Part shown: positions 27,386-40,377 of the stretch, piece by piece
How positions within the stretch are numbered: position 1 is the first letter of the stretch
Layout of the letters: the number at the start of each line of letters is the position of its first letter
Assembly: GCF_964199755.1 (NCBI RefSeq)
Contig: NC_133903.1
Span: 1,555,001-1,619,000, forward strand
DNA length: 64,000 nucleotides
Source of the DNA: Larus michahellis
Taxonomy: Eukaryota; Chordata; Aves; Charadriiformes; Laridae
Direction of reading: 5' to 3'
Notes under the pieces: model-generated
The model's input: only the letters and a program-made list of their open reading frames with translations
Databases searched by the model: none
What the model was told of the DNA's origin: nothing
Position numbers and translations under genes: made by a program

Positions 27386-28947
27386 GAAGTCCAAACACAT
27401 TTTTCTCTTTTGTGCCTGTCCCACAGAAAAGGGCTTTTACTTATTAACTCAAAATGCAGCTTTTAATCATATCTGCTCAGAACAGGGTTGAAGCTGTGAT
27501 GCAATGCACAGCTTTGTGCTAAGCATATGGTATTTGAAACGCAAGTAGAAGGGAAAAAGGACAGACAGGAAAAGGTTCAGACTTCTGTAGCCTGGGTTTT
27601 GCACTGCGTGGTAATTATACTGAAGAATTCATGACTCACTTCGGTGCACTACTGTGCGCTGCTAAATTAGAAGTTTGGCAAGGACACCAGACAAATGATG
27701 AAAGAGATAATATTGGTTTCTCCAGCATAACTCATCACTATAGCCTCATGGCGTTTCAAAGGTCTTTTTTTAGCACACTAAGTAAACAAGGTTGTTTTTT
27801 TTTTTTAAATAAGAGCAACATATTGAATCAAAAATGTACTGTATGGAAGATGGCAGAAATAGGTAAAGTTTCTCTTTAAAAAAGGTCAGCCTTTGAGGCA
27901 GTTTGGTTCCCTAAAGCTTATTTCCGAGTCTACACAGGCTATCTTACACGGACACTATTTAAAACTGCTGTGCATTAAAGCATAAGCGTGATGTGGAGAT
28001 GAAGCTCCTCCACTACATAACATTCATAAAGGAAGAATATGTTTTCTTTACACCAGCTCACAAATGTGTATTGTCAAAGTGATTTACATAAAGGCTCCCC
28101 AGTCATTTGACAGCTGCCATGAGGCCAAGCACGCTGAAAGATGTACAGGTTGGGATAGCACTTAAATTGACTCTTGGAGACAAATCCTTTTCTCCCAAGG
28201 ATTGCAGTCAGGCTGGAGCTATGCAGCAGCTTGGAATTAATCCAGTTTTGCCAGATGCAGCCAATCCTCCATGTAATGCTGAACTAGTTATTCTAATTTG
28301 TAATGAGAAAGAACTGGTACCGGTCATAAGAAAGATGCACCAGCATTAAAAAAGTTTGTTCTGTGACCCAGAATTAAGTTCTTGCTGTGCCCAGATACAA
28401 ACCAAATAAAACCATCCCGTTCCCCAGCAGGGCAGGGATGGGAAATAACTTCTATTAGGCATTTGTCCATCTTTTCACAACAGTTACTGTAACTTGCAAG
28501 TGGTCATAAAGATTTTCACAGCCCATAGCAGTCGGAGGGTTTGAACATGGAGAGAGTGCTTAAAATGTTAGCAGAAATCCTGTCTCTGAAACTTGTCGTT
28601 AACTTCAAGGCCCCCCCGCATAAACCTGGCAAACTCCCAGAAACAGTGGAGGCAATTCTTAACGTTAAAGTCTCCATATGCTAAACAACCACTGCTCTGT
28701 ATGTCATGTATTTTGTTTAAAGGCAAGCACAGAGACTGCAAACAGTTATTTTTAACTCTTTTCAGTATACAGTACATCTGTTGTGGTTTTGATTTCCATT
28801 AAAAATCAGAGTCATTTACTGATCTGGCTCTCATCCAGATTGCTGCATGAAACACACGGACTAAGCACAAAATAATGCTGTTTTTTGTGCACGGGTGCAT
28901 GTATTGTATTTATTATCTGCTACGATAATTAGAAACGCAGTTAAAAA

Positions 28948-28962
28948 GGGGGGGGGGGGGGG
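28948..28962 (+). repeat. Homopolymer of 15 G
   Basis: An uninterrupted G15 preceded by A5. Length is likely polymorphic or assembly-sensitive. Confidence 0.95.
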
Positions 28963-30247
28963 CGCTTTGAAGGAACAGACTATCATACTTATCTTCTCAT
29001 TTCCTCGAAGTCCCTGGGCTTAAAAACATTAAGAACAAGACCATGAAACCTTTCTTTATGTTTACATCCCATTGACTTCGTTTCCCTGGGAAGGGGCTCG
29101 TGAGCTGGCTGCAGCAGGGACCGACCAGGCTCCACCAGGTACCTTCAACATCGCTTTAAAGAACACACGTCAAGAAAAGCCTCCGACAGTAACGAGCTAC
29201 CGAACTATCTGCCAAGATGGACCTGGGCCAGCAAGCCGAGCAAATTAAAAGCTGCAATCTCTTCTCTGACAATTCTCCAGCAAAACTTGTCCTGGGTTCT
29301 GGTTCCCCGGTGAAAACCAGCAGCAGATCAGCATGCACCGACGGTCAGGGGGTTCAGACCGCCTGAGACCAGCAAAGGGAGGAAATTAAAGTGCTGCAAG
29401 GGCACCAGGGTGCCTTGCCAGCAGCCTTTTACCAGCTCCCTGAAGTCAACTGGCCTCTTCCTGCAGATGCCAGCAGCTCCAGGTGACGTCCCAGCTCCTT
29501 GCAGGGCTCCAGTGCCTCCTCTCTGCTGAGGGCACAAAGAGTCACCCCTTCAAATAGGCGCCGAATTAGGGCTAGAGAGGTCAACACCCCACAGCACTGC
29601 TCTTACTGAAACTTTGAGCTGAGTGGAGAAAAATATAGTGATATTCATTTGAAAATGAATTCCAAGGTCATTGTCTCGGCAATCTTTCAGCATGTTTTTT
29701 TCCATGCCCACTTGTGCAGAGACCTATTTCTAACCAGGACCCTTATAAAATCAGCGGGCCTAGAACGCTAACAGCCAGATGTTCAGAAAAAGGTGAAATC
29801 CGAATTGTGTGTTTGATTCCTGATGCGATTACACAACCTGTCCAGGAGGAGAGGAGCCGATACCCCGCGGCTTACGCAAGCGGCCCAGATGGAGCTTTGC
29901 TCGAAAGGCAATTCCTGTTGTTATTAGCAGAGGCACATCTGGCCAGCCCAGCCCCGCCACAGCCCCCAGCACGTGTCGGTCCCAGCCCACTGCCATCGGG
30001 GACAGTCTTCAACAGGGCGAGCAACGAGGCTCATCCGCCTTCTGTGGCAGATGCCACAGAGATGCCACCGGGTCCCCTCACCCCAAGCAGAGCAAGCGCC
30101 CACCCCACTCACCAGGCAGATCAGAAAGTACAGTTGTTTCAGATGTGCAGAGTCTCAAGTTCTTCCTCTTGAGGGACAATGTGATCTTCTCTCACTATGA
30201 TTTATTCCCCTGGCCTTTATACGCTGGCTGCATATGGTACGAATTTC

Positions 30248-30338
30248 ACACCCATTTTCAGATGATGCAATGAAATTAGATGACATGGCCGTAGTCACAC
30301 GGGCACGGCAGCATTAATGCCGACTCTGGGAAGCTCCT
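30248..30338 (-). mobile_element. MIR-like SINE fragment (antisense)
   Basis: CACCCATTTTCAGATGATGC, GACATGGCCGTAGTCACACG and CGACTCTGGGAAGCTCC follow the order of an antisense MIR (cccattttacagatgag, aggtcacac, ctgggatt). Confidence 0.5.
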
Positions 30339-32643
30339 TGGTTTTTGCCCTAAATATGGGTGTACCATTTCCTTCGTATTGTGTTACTGCTCTGTGACTG
30401 TCAGGCTGACAATACCATCTTATGTTACAAAACCTACAGTTCAGTTTAACTTCAGTGTCCTTGAGAGGTTAAACTTCCATGGGAAATGATTGTTGGAGAA
30501 ATATGGCTTGCATACGTTTGTGCCAGAAAGATGTTTCTGCTGCTTTTGTCCACAACTGTGATTCCTGCATTTTTTTTTTTTTGAATCATGACTCAGAAAG
30601 ACTAAATAAAAGTTCAGCTTGGGTTTCAAGAATGCAAATGTGCATATTCAGCACCCAGGGCAAGTTTTCCCACTACCGGCATTAGCCAGACCCAGGTCGA
30701 AAGAGCAGCACTCCTGGAGGATGGGGCTGGCAGCCGTCGGAGTCGTCGCCTGCCCTTCCAGCGCTGGGGTCTCCAGAGCAAAGAAAAGGAAAAAAAATAA
30801 ATCATTTTCCACAGACCTTTCTATTAAAAGACTTGAGAAACGATTGCCACTGCTGCGTCTCTCACCTCTCCATGCCTCCGTCCTTTTTCCTCCTCGCGCT
30901 CCTTCTCTGCTGTCTGTCTCTCGGCCCTCCCGGCTGTCAGGGGCCAGCAAGTGAAGAACTAAATTACTTCAGATGGCACTTACTGCAGGGTACAAACAGG
31001 AGCGCGTCTGCAGTCGTCACCCATCTCTTGCTGCCACTGCAGTGAAGGAGCAGATGAGAAAGCGCTGCTGCATCGGAACACAGCTTCTATAAATTTAGTG
31101 GCAGAGAAGAGGCTACAGGGGCACACAAACCGCCAATATTTCCCGCCGGGGTAAGGCTATTTGTATTTCAGTGCCTCCCAGCATCCCTACTCCTCCTGAA
31201 CCATTTCACAGCGATGCCGACGTCTCCGTTCCGAGCATAAACCAAGATGCCAGAGCAGGTACGGCGGGGGTGCAGCTGGGTTCTCTGAAGTCCTTTACGA
31301 GGGAAGCAGTTTGGGTCTGGCCGGGCTCAGGAGATCCATTGCCCATTTCACTCCCATTTTGCCACAGGTTTATAACACAAAACCAGGTGGGAAATAGAGC
31401 GATTAAGTTCTGTGACTTCTGTGCTGCCTCTGTAATGGGTTCACCCCGGAGTGTGCTTGGGCATCTGCTGTGCACCCGCAGCCGGCCCCGGCCCTCGCCC
31501 CAGGGCTCACGTCCCTCTGCCTCGGGCAACGGAGCAGCTGCACAGCAGGACCTGGTGGCCCCAATTTATATGCTGATCTCCACAGCCAGTTTTCCAGCAA
31601 CAGCTACATGCCAAGAGTCTGGGAAACAGCACCCTCCTTAGCGCAGAAGCTGACCCTATGGAGTGCATCGGCAGCCCCAGCTGGTGTCGTCTTCTGCACC
31701 TCTCCGTAGGTGGCAGATGGGACAAGTCACACGTTGTCAGACCTCCACCGAATGCTCCCCAGGGAAAGCAGCCTCCACCCCACCGTTACACACACCCGAG
31801 TGTGTGCCCAAACCCGAGCACACCCTCGTGCCCTTTGCAGCCCCCCCTGCCCGGGGTACAGAGAAAGCATCCATACGGCTCCCGACCACCACACTGCATC
31901 CTGTGCTGTCCCCAGGACCAGAGGTAGGAGGCACAGCCTACCCATAATTATTATTAGAAGGAACCTATAATTATCTTCTCTGGCTTAAGGAACAATAAAG
32001 CAAATGGAAGAAAAGAAAATAGGAAGTATAAAACTAGTGTTCATATTGGAGTGTGAGCACCTACACAAGTGATACTCAAAGCTGCATCTCATGCTCTTCT
32101 TTATTCCCTTGTTTCATTACTTCTTCATGTCCTTCATTTTCAGTCCTTCCGTATAAGACATTTTGTTCTTTTGCTTCATAATTTTGTTCTTTAGTTTATT
32201 TGTCCCTATTTCCTTTCATTCTTCCTTTGATGTTTATCCTTTTAATGTTTCTTTCCAAAAGCTTTTTGTTTTTTTAAACTCTACCAGTTTCAATGCGCTG
32301 TCTTTGAAGCATTTTCAGATTTGCTACTTCTTCGCTCTTCATGCAATTTTTATTTTTCTTGCTGGTTTATTTGTTATGTGCATTGGCACAGAAGCAATCA
32401 GATACTGGGAACCTTATTGCATCACTCCACATCTTTAACTAAATACAAATATTAAGTTTAATTTTCACTTTATTACCGCTAGCACTTGACTTACCTCATT
32501 TCCGTTTGTAGACTGGAATTCTAAAGTGGACCTTATGGATAAAAGGCAAAAAACCTTTCTGGCCTTACATTATATGAATGTCTTCAATAATTTAAATGTG
32601 GGCCTTGCAGAACCTCGTTGGGCAAAGCGTTGACCATCAGTGA

Positions 32644-32750
32644 GCTGAGCAGGCCCTCTGCTCACATTGGTGTTATGCACAAGGTCTCCACCACGGGCTG
32701 AGCAGGACCTCTACTCCCGGTGATGTTGCAATGCCCAAGGGCTTCACCAG
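32644..32750 (+). repeat. Two-copy diverged tandem duplication (~53 bp unit)
   Basis: GCTGAGCAGGCCCTCTGCTC at 32644 and GCTGAGCAGGACCTCTACTC at 32697 begin two adjacent units. The alignment continues through ATTGGTGTTATGCACAAGGT/CGGTGATGTTGCAATGCCCA and ends CTCCACCA/CTTCACCA. The copies differ at roughly a quarter of positions. Confidence 0.65.
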
Positions 32751-34214
32751 CCTTTCAATTCTATCTGTTCAGCCCTCGAACACCAAGCTGCAGATCCACG
32801 ATCAGAGCTTCTCTTGGCTCCAGCAAGCCATGAGGACAGCCAGCTTTTGCTGCCAGCTCGAGCTGAGGGAACCTGATCCAACTGCAACAGCCTCTTCCTC
32901 GTCACTTCAAGGCAAGGAGCTCCAGGGGCACAGCACTGCCTCTGTGGGGATCTCAAGTATTGGGCCATTTTCAGAGTTTTCTGGCTACTTCAGTGCTGGA
33001 AGGAGCAACAACTATGCAAAAGGCAGAGAAGTCCAGTCCCCGTGCCCTGACTAACCCTGATAGAAGGGTACGGTCTATATTTGAAGGCAGCTGGAAAGGA
33101 GAGGGAGCTGCATACCTTCACGCAGCAAAACGTGAGCGCAGCAGATCTCTGCAGCCACTTACTACAACCCCCTTACGCTCTTGAAACTATTAACTCCAGC
33201 AGAAATAGCAGATATGCCATTTGAAGAAGAATCCATGTTTCTATGAGTCACCACATCAGCATTCGTACATACGACAGCCTTGTCTAAGGGGCCCCGGCTG
33301 AGGCAGGGGCCGCACGAGCCCTGCGCTAGCCAGCGGTACTTGCGTTTCTGAAATATTTTACAAGACAACAGCTACTGCACAGGCTTGCACCTATTCTGCA
33401 TGTTTTCCTATGAGAAAGGACAGAAATCAGAGCAGACAGCCATGTACAGAACACTAATCTAAAAGATAATAGGAAAAGCTTTGCAAGGAGAGAATTCAAT
33501 TCACTTTATAACAAGAAAAACATTCATTTCTCACAGCGACACCCAGAACGGTCAATGCTTGGCTCCTGCAGGCTCAGCTCTGTACACAAGGGTCACGATA
33601 TTTTGTCAGCAAAGAAAACAAAGGTGCCGAGATGGGCTAGTCAATAATTGACTGAGCCTCGTTACTCACCGCAATCTCTACCTTGTCACCATGTCCCCAT
33701 CTCAAAGTTTCAGTTAAAACCAGTGAATCGCTTCACTGAAAAAGACTTCTTACCTTGAAAAAAAAAAAATCACCATCACTGACAACAACAACAAAGACTT
33801 CCTATCTGGTTTTGTCAAAGGTCACTCAGCAGTTAGGTCCATTTACACTGCGACTTCCATCAGCTGTGAAGAACACAGAACAAAGCACACACTAATATTC
33901 ACTCCTTTGGTTTCAAAAATTTCCATGGAAACCTTTTTTTTTTTTCCCTCTCCACCTTTTTAAGTTACCTCAATCTTCAAAGAAGCAGAGAAGGAAAAAG
34001 CCTGCACTCCAAACCACTTTCGCTTTGCGTGCCTGACGTTGGTGCTTGCAGCCCACCCGAGAGTTATAACCTTGACACATTTCTTGGCGACTGCCCAAAG
34101 TTTTTATCTTCCAGCAGAGAAGGTAAGTGAGCAACTGCTTTCACCACTGGATTACAGGCACCGTGCGTGTATCTTATCCCCATCCTCCTTCGAACCTGCC
34201 TTCCACCCGAGGAC

Positions 34215-34312
34215 ACCGCGCTCTTGCTGTAGGCGCTGTACAAACACAGAATAAAGGATGGGCCCTGCCTCAAAGCATTCCCCCTCTGAAAAGACAGAGC
34301 AGATAAATCAAG
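34215..34312 (+). repeat. Ancient amniote interspersed repeat fragment, family uncertain
   Basis: TAGGCGCTGTACAAACACAG followed by AATAAAGGATGGGCCCTGCC and TCAAAGCATT resembles a repeat seen widely in reptile and bird introns (ggcgctgtacaaacac ... cagtccctgccccaaagagctt). The family name is not recalled. Confidence 0.45.
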
Positions 34313-35784
34313 TTTTATTACTCCAGCCTACACGTGGAAAGCCGCGTTGGTCTCTCTCAACTAAGTGACAACCCCAAAGGCAATTAGGTCTGACTTGCAA
34401 GGGAGTCTGTGGCAGTTGTGCTTCCAGCTCAGGTCCCTAAGCTGCCTCAAGCGTTTGAGCCCATCCCTTGAAGAAGCCCAAGACCTGACAAGAAATAAGA
34501 GAGCCAGAAAACAAACCTGCCCCCAGCACCCTCACCCACTTTCATACTCATAGATCATCCCTCCCTCGTAACGGCACGGATGCTTTACAAGGGCGACACA
34601 CATCCTCCCACCTTCCACAGCAAATGCAAAATAACCCCAGCTACTCGCTAGAGTTTACTATTGAACATATCAATAGAACCACCCAAGGAAGTGAGACAGC
34701 GTGAAAAACCCTCAGGGAAACAAAGACAAATTTAGAACCAAAAGAGTGGAAGTCACTGACAACAACAAAACGGTTCCAGGAAACCCCATCCTGCCGATGG
34801 GGAGGGAGGGAGAGGCACCGAGACCCTCACCACTGCCCTGGGCAAGCCACCAGCGGGGTCCCCACAGCTCCATCGGGGAGAGGCCACGTCAGCCCTGGGG
34901 CCACCTCAGCTCAGGCTGGAACGGTTCCGTTCTCATCAAGGGTGTGCAGCAGGGACTGGGCCGGCTGGGATCCGCACGGCCACAGCGGCACCAGGAAAAC
35001 CACGGGGCAAGCGGCAGTTCATTAGAAAGGAATCTCACACTAAGCCATGAAATTTTTAAAAATACACATATTTGTTAGGGACTAGGAACACAGAGAGGAT
35101 ACATTTTTTAAGTTCAAATTTTCACAAAATTATGTTTTCACTACGACCTACCAAGCAACAATTCATGAGGTGGGAAAGCAGAAGGGCTGCTGGAAGCTCA
35201 AGCACCCTTTGTAAGCGCCTGCCTTTCCACGCTTCTCTCCGAGCCTGCGGCGAGATTTGTGGCAAGGCTTGGTTAGACAACAAAAGCATCATCAACTGTT
35301 GGGAACAGAGGGATTTAATTTTCTTTAAGTGACAACTATTGTACAGGAATCCTCCACGGTCAAAGTTTTCAGTGTTTTTAATCTCAAATCACCAGAAGTG
35401 GATCCGAGATTGGGTCCAAACAGTACTCAGGAAAACACTTTAAGGACAGGGTGCGGGGAAACGAGGAGGTGCAAGGGGGGGGTCTCCCAAGCCCCTCTCT
35501 CCTTAGAGAGACCACTGTGCCTTGCACTTCCAGTCACATCGTGCTGTCCTTATGGGCATCAGCAGTCGCATGTCCCCGAGGATGCGACTATGTTTGCAGG
35601 GTTTTGTGACTCCGGACCCACCTGAAGTCGCGGCGCTTCAGACCTTCCTATATAGAACATGCTTAAGAGTTTGAGTTCCTTCTGGGGTATGACTTATTCT
35701 CCAAAAAAGTGAGACCTAAAATATCATCATTTTCTCTCTCCTGTAGTGCCTTTTATTAATAGATCTCAAAATGCTCTAGGGTAT

Positions 35785-35876
35785 CCTTCCTACCAGATGA
35801 GGAAACAGCACTGAAGCAGCCTCCCAGCAGCGCGCAGCCAGGGAGCATCCAAGCTGGGGAGAGCCCTGGTGTCTCC
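35785..35876 (-). mobile_element. MIR-like SINE fragment (antisense)
   Basis: ACCAGATGAGGAAACAGCAC, then AGCCTCCCAGCAGCGCGCAG, then GCATCCAAGCTGGGGAGAGC follows the complement of the MIR core (cagatgaggaaactgag ... cagagctggg). Confidence 0.45.
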
Positions 35877-38800
35877 TGGGGGCACAGCCGTTCGCGGCCT
35901 CTTAGGTTACACTGCCTAGTTGTAAGATGCTCCCATGAGGGTTTTTTTTATTAGTATTTTAATTCCTATTTCAGGCTGTGGCATGCTTAAAATGTCTTTG
36001 TGGTTTGCTCTTACTTCCTCAGGTTTGGTTTTTTTTTTTTAAATTATCTGATTGAAAATTTAGCCAGCCAAGAGGAAAAAAAGCTCAAGTGAAGAAGTCA
36101 AAACATCCATACAAATCAAAATTAGAAGGCAACAAAAAAAGAATTCCCAGAAGAGCTTCTTCAGTGTACAATTAAACTGTTCATGTGTGCATCCATTCAC
36201 GTCTCCACACGCACCCAGTGCTCTGTGCATGACTGCCCACTGCAGCGTGAAGCCTCCTGCGTGCATGTGGGACTCCAGCGTGTTTAAGCATCAGGACACA
36301 TTTTCTCCAGGCATAAATCATGTAGCTCCATCGATTACAATGAATCTGCAAAGCGATTTTATGTGGAATTTTTAAAGTGTATAAAAAAATGGCTTGCTAA
36401 AGATTCATGCACTATTACCTGAACTCAGGAAGTCCACAAGGAATCCCGGTTATTTGATCACAATTCTTTTTAAAGGAATCAGTTATTACAGGAAGATGAA
36501 ATTACAATAACTCAAGTAGCACATGCTCTTATGTCATGCACATCAAGATAATTTGTTTTGACTTAGTTTAAATAATCACTTTTAGAGAAGAACGCAACCT
36601 CCCAACAGCTAATTTTCTTTATGACATCCTACCACTTAAGAAGGCAATTTTTCAGCCCTGTGTAATGTCACTATACGCAAGATTCCTACTCCGCTTGAAT
36701 GACTAAAGCAAATGCGATCCCTCCACAGGCCAATCCCATGGCTCCAGCGGCAACAATGACAGGGTTTGTTCTTGCATTGCCAGGCGGTTCTTTGTTCCAG
36801 CCAATGGAAGAATTGAGCATTGTGGTCCAGATCCTCAGCTGATATAATTAGATGGCATTTCATTGCCATCGAGGCCAGCTGATACCAGCTGAGGAGCTCA
36901 CCCTTGATCTGCAGCAGCAACAGCTGAGGAGTAATAAACAGGCAGGGAGAAGCCTTCTGTTTCATTGCCTTAATATAATAATGAGTTCTCTGCTCTCAAC
37001 AGGTTTCTGAAGCAATCCCTGGGCTTCTGGATCACCCAGAATATTGTACCCCAAATTAAAGACTGGAAGACTCAAAGCAAAAGGCTGAAGCTGGAAGCTT
37101 TCGCTTCGCGGGATCGGTTGAGGCTGGTGACGCGTTTCCAGGCTGAGCTGCCCTTTGCCCGGCAGTGATGGTGTGACAGTACCAGCCAGCTCTGCTGGTG
37201 ACAGGGGAAGCCAACCACAGGTCCCGCCTGTCACCACTGCATAGCTCAGGCCCGCAGCTGAGAGACCCCTCCAGTCAACCTTAGCAAAACCTCTACAGGC
37301 TGGGCACGCCACCTCTTTGGTTTGGGGGAGGAGATTTGGTCAAAACTGATGCAAAAAATATCACACAGCTAACAAAATCCTGGGGTGGAAGGTAACCAAG
37401 ACAACTTTGGTTTGCCTTTTTTTTTAAAAACATTATTAACACACCACTTTAAGCAGGTATCACTGATCCTTCATACATCAACAAGAAGCTGACTATGAAG
37501 CCAAGCTTATGGAACTGCCTTCTGTTCGGTGCCAAGCGTATTCCTTCGCAATAAAGGTGATTTTCAGAGTGTGGGAGGTTCCCATGCAGTACCCATCAGG
37601 TGGCCGGCGAGATCTGTGCTTAAGGCAAAGCAGCAATAAATTGGGTCAGCACATGAATCTTCGCAGAGGGAGGAAAGGGGAGAGCAGGGCACCCCGGGCA
37701 GCACCGCCGCAGGGCCAGGCACAGCATGTGGTGCCCTCGGGACTTCTAGCATCAGAGAGCGCTCTCCTCAGAAAGGAAAATCCATTTTTCCATTAGAAGT
37801 AACAATAAAAATATTATGTTGATTGAAAGTGTGCAATCAGGCCTGACTTACAGTTTGCCCCGCTGCATTCAGGCTTTCCATCAGAAGGCTGTAAACCGTT
37901 ATAACAGAAAATAATAGCTGGGTATGTTTACTCACCCAAAACCATGCTTCATTTATTTACCTGAATACATTATCACGTACACTGACCATTGTCACTGCTC
38001 AGCGAGGCAAGCAGACAAAAATGGGGAAAATAAACCTCTACACAGATTTCACCAGCAGATAAGCTATTAATTCACGCACAGAACAATGAAGAAATGCCAG
38101 GATATACGACAATAACCACTCCTGAATTCTTGATTGTATTATTAAATAAAAGCAAAGGCCCATGCAAAAAAGAGTGCTTAGTGTTAGTTCGCAATATCAA
38201 ATTAAAAAGCCTGTTAGATCCAAAGCAATCTTGGCTTGTGATTGTAGTAATTCAATGTGAAATTTCCAATAACATTCAAATACTTCCAAGAAAACAGAGA
38301 AAAGATGTTTTAATTCAGGGGCCAAAGAACAAAATAGAGTTGATGTAAGGGACTTGATTTCAGTGAAATCATTGAAATGAGCTGTACGCAATAACTTATT
38401 AGTGTCAAAATATTCCATTAAGAACTTATTATTCCCGTGTTTACATAATGCTAGCAATTACAGGGGTAACGCTGGTCCAACACACAGCACAGCAGAAATT
38501 AAAAGCTGTTGGCCACGTACTGGAATTCCATATGAAGACAGAGTTTAGATAAGGAGAAATATTTACATTTTTCTTACTGAGCTCAAGACCTTGGAAAGTA
38601 AAATAATAAACAACTAACTTCTGAAACTACCCAAATCAGGCATTATTACAGAGACCCCACGGCTCTCTGCACACCAGTTCCGCGGTTAAAAGCTTGTGCT
38701 AAGAAAGAGCTGAACGACAGTCAGCAGTTACCAACATTTTTCTTTTCCCATCAACCCCACATCTTGAAGGCAAGTGTTCGAATCCCAGCTGGTTGGACAC

Positions 38801-40113
38801 GTATCCCCATTTCCACCCATTCCTTACTGGGGGTGGGCCACACACAGCCCAGGTCCCAGCACAAGAGCTCTCCTGCACCAGGCTCACGCTGCCCAGAGTC
38901 AGCGAGGGGTTGTCCTGGGAGGCTGCACCAGCCTCGGCAGCCCTTAGATCTGGTCCTGCAGCCTGCCTGCCCTGCCTGCTCCCGATTTTGTACCCGCTGC
39001 CCAATTTCCAGGCTATCCTGACCTGCAGCTCCTGATTTATCTCACTGGCTTCGGACACCTACAATCTGTGGCTTCCTGACCACAAGCCACCTCAGCCCTC
39101 CCAACCCAGCAGATATTCAGGCTTCCCACCTCCAGCCGGCCCAAGCCCCAGGCTCCCTGCCAGCCCATGGGGCCACCAACAGGAATGCAAACGCAAGAAC
39201 GTCACTTACTCTGTGGTCCCAAACAGATGATTAAAGAGGCAGGAGCAGCCCCTTCACTCACACTCAAGGCACAGCAGCTCCAAAACAAGAGCGGGGGTGC
39301 ATTCTTGCACCTATTCATGGGAAAAATCAATGGGAAAGCGGGGAGGCTGGCATCCTCCTTGTGCGGAGACATGCTAGAGATGGAGCCCACACAGGAGGGG
39401 GAAGCTAAACCTGTCTTGGCTTCATTCCCTTGTTTCACCCATCAGCACAGCTTAGAGGCACAGAGGGGCTGTAAGATACTGCTGGTGCTGATCACTAACA
39501 GACAGAATCCAGGATGGAGGAAGAAAGGCTCAGGAAACAGAGAATTACACATTGCCCCTTCGTCCAAAGCAAAGCCGCAAGCTCGCTCTCTGCTAGCGTT
39601 TGCCACGGAGACAGTGCATCTTATTTCACAGATGACCACATCGATGGTCAAAGGCATTTGTAGATACCGAAGTTGAGAAGCAAAGAATTATCTGATGTTA
39701 TTTTCCTTTAAAGCTTGTTTTACTGCATTGAATAAGAAGACAAAAGAAAACCCTGATTCAAGTAACAGCATCTGCTCATCCCTGCTGGGAAAGGCTGAAG
39801 CCTGAAAGATATCAGGCAATTTAAGGAAAAACATACCTGCAGACTGTCAACAGGAACAGAGAACTTCACACTGAAGGCAGCCCAAATTAACCAGTTTGTA
39901 AGATATTTCCCAAGACTTTGAGGGGGCTGGGACCAGAGCTGAGAGACATCCTCTGCTCCATGCAAGAACAGCACCAGCCCAAGTGACACAGAGCGGGTAG
40001 AAGGGAGGATCCCAGCAGGAGCTGCCCACATCTGGGTTACCATCACTCTTCATCCTAAATCACAGGAGGATGAGGGGTACTTGAGAACAGTGCATTGAAG
40101 GACCCCATGGGTC

Positions 40114-40131
40114 TTTTTTTTTTTTTTTTTT
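40114..40131 (+). repeat. Homopolymer of 18 T
   Basis: An uninterrupted T18 just upstream of an antisense MIR-like fragment. Confidence 0.95.
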
Positions 40132-40159
40132 CAATCAGACTTGCTAAAAGCAGGTGTTA

Positions 40160-40252
40160 CTGCTTATTTAGGAAACCGGGGTGAGGGACTTGCCCTTGGT
40201 GGGCACCTCAAAGCAGTTAGCTGCAGGCCAGTAGAGCCCTAACTCCACATCA
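40160..40252 (-). mobile_element. MIR-like SINE fragment (antisense)
   Basis: TTAGGAAACCGGGGTGAGGG followed by ACTTGCCCTTGGTGGGCACC and AGAGCCCTAACTCCACATCA resembles antisense MIR (gaggaaactgaggc, acttgcccaaggtcac, aactcagatct). Confidence 0.45.
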
Positions 40253-40377
40253 TCACAGCAGGTTCTCCAGCTAGGGACATGTGCTGTTTCAACACCTTGA
40301 CTTCGCTAGCATACAGGTGCTCTTTGCACTACAGAAAAGCTCCCCTAAAGTAGCAAGTATAATCTTTCAAACGTGAG

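Larger units (their letters stand above)
24431..40377. other. Intergenic DNA, no gene firmly supported
   Basis: Mostly unique sequence with the palindromic relic (25027-25127), MIR-like and other ancient fragments, homopolymers and the 32.6 kb tandem duplication. Two weak coding-like segments (minus strand 26366-26516; plus strand 30872-31045) are discussed as findings but are not called genes. Confidence 0.65.

Noticed and set aside
34103..34130. CTTCCAG followed 8 bases later by GAAG|GTAAGTGAG, resembling a micro-exon
   Set aside because: Strong isolated splice-site matches are expected by chance in 64 kb and no adjoining exons were found.
39167..39676. 169-codon plus-strand ORF
   Set aside because: No domain, no splice context or homology that I recognise; length is within the range of chance ORFs seen here.
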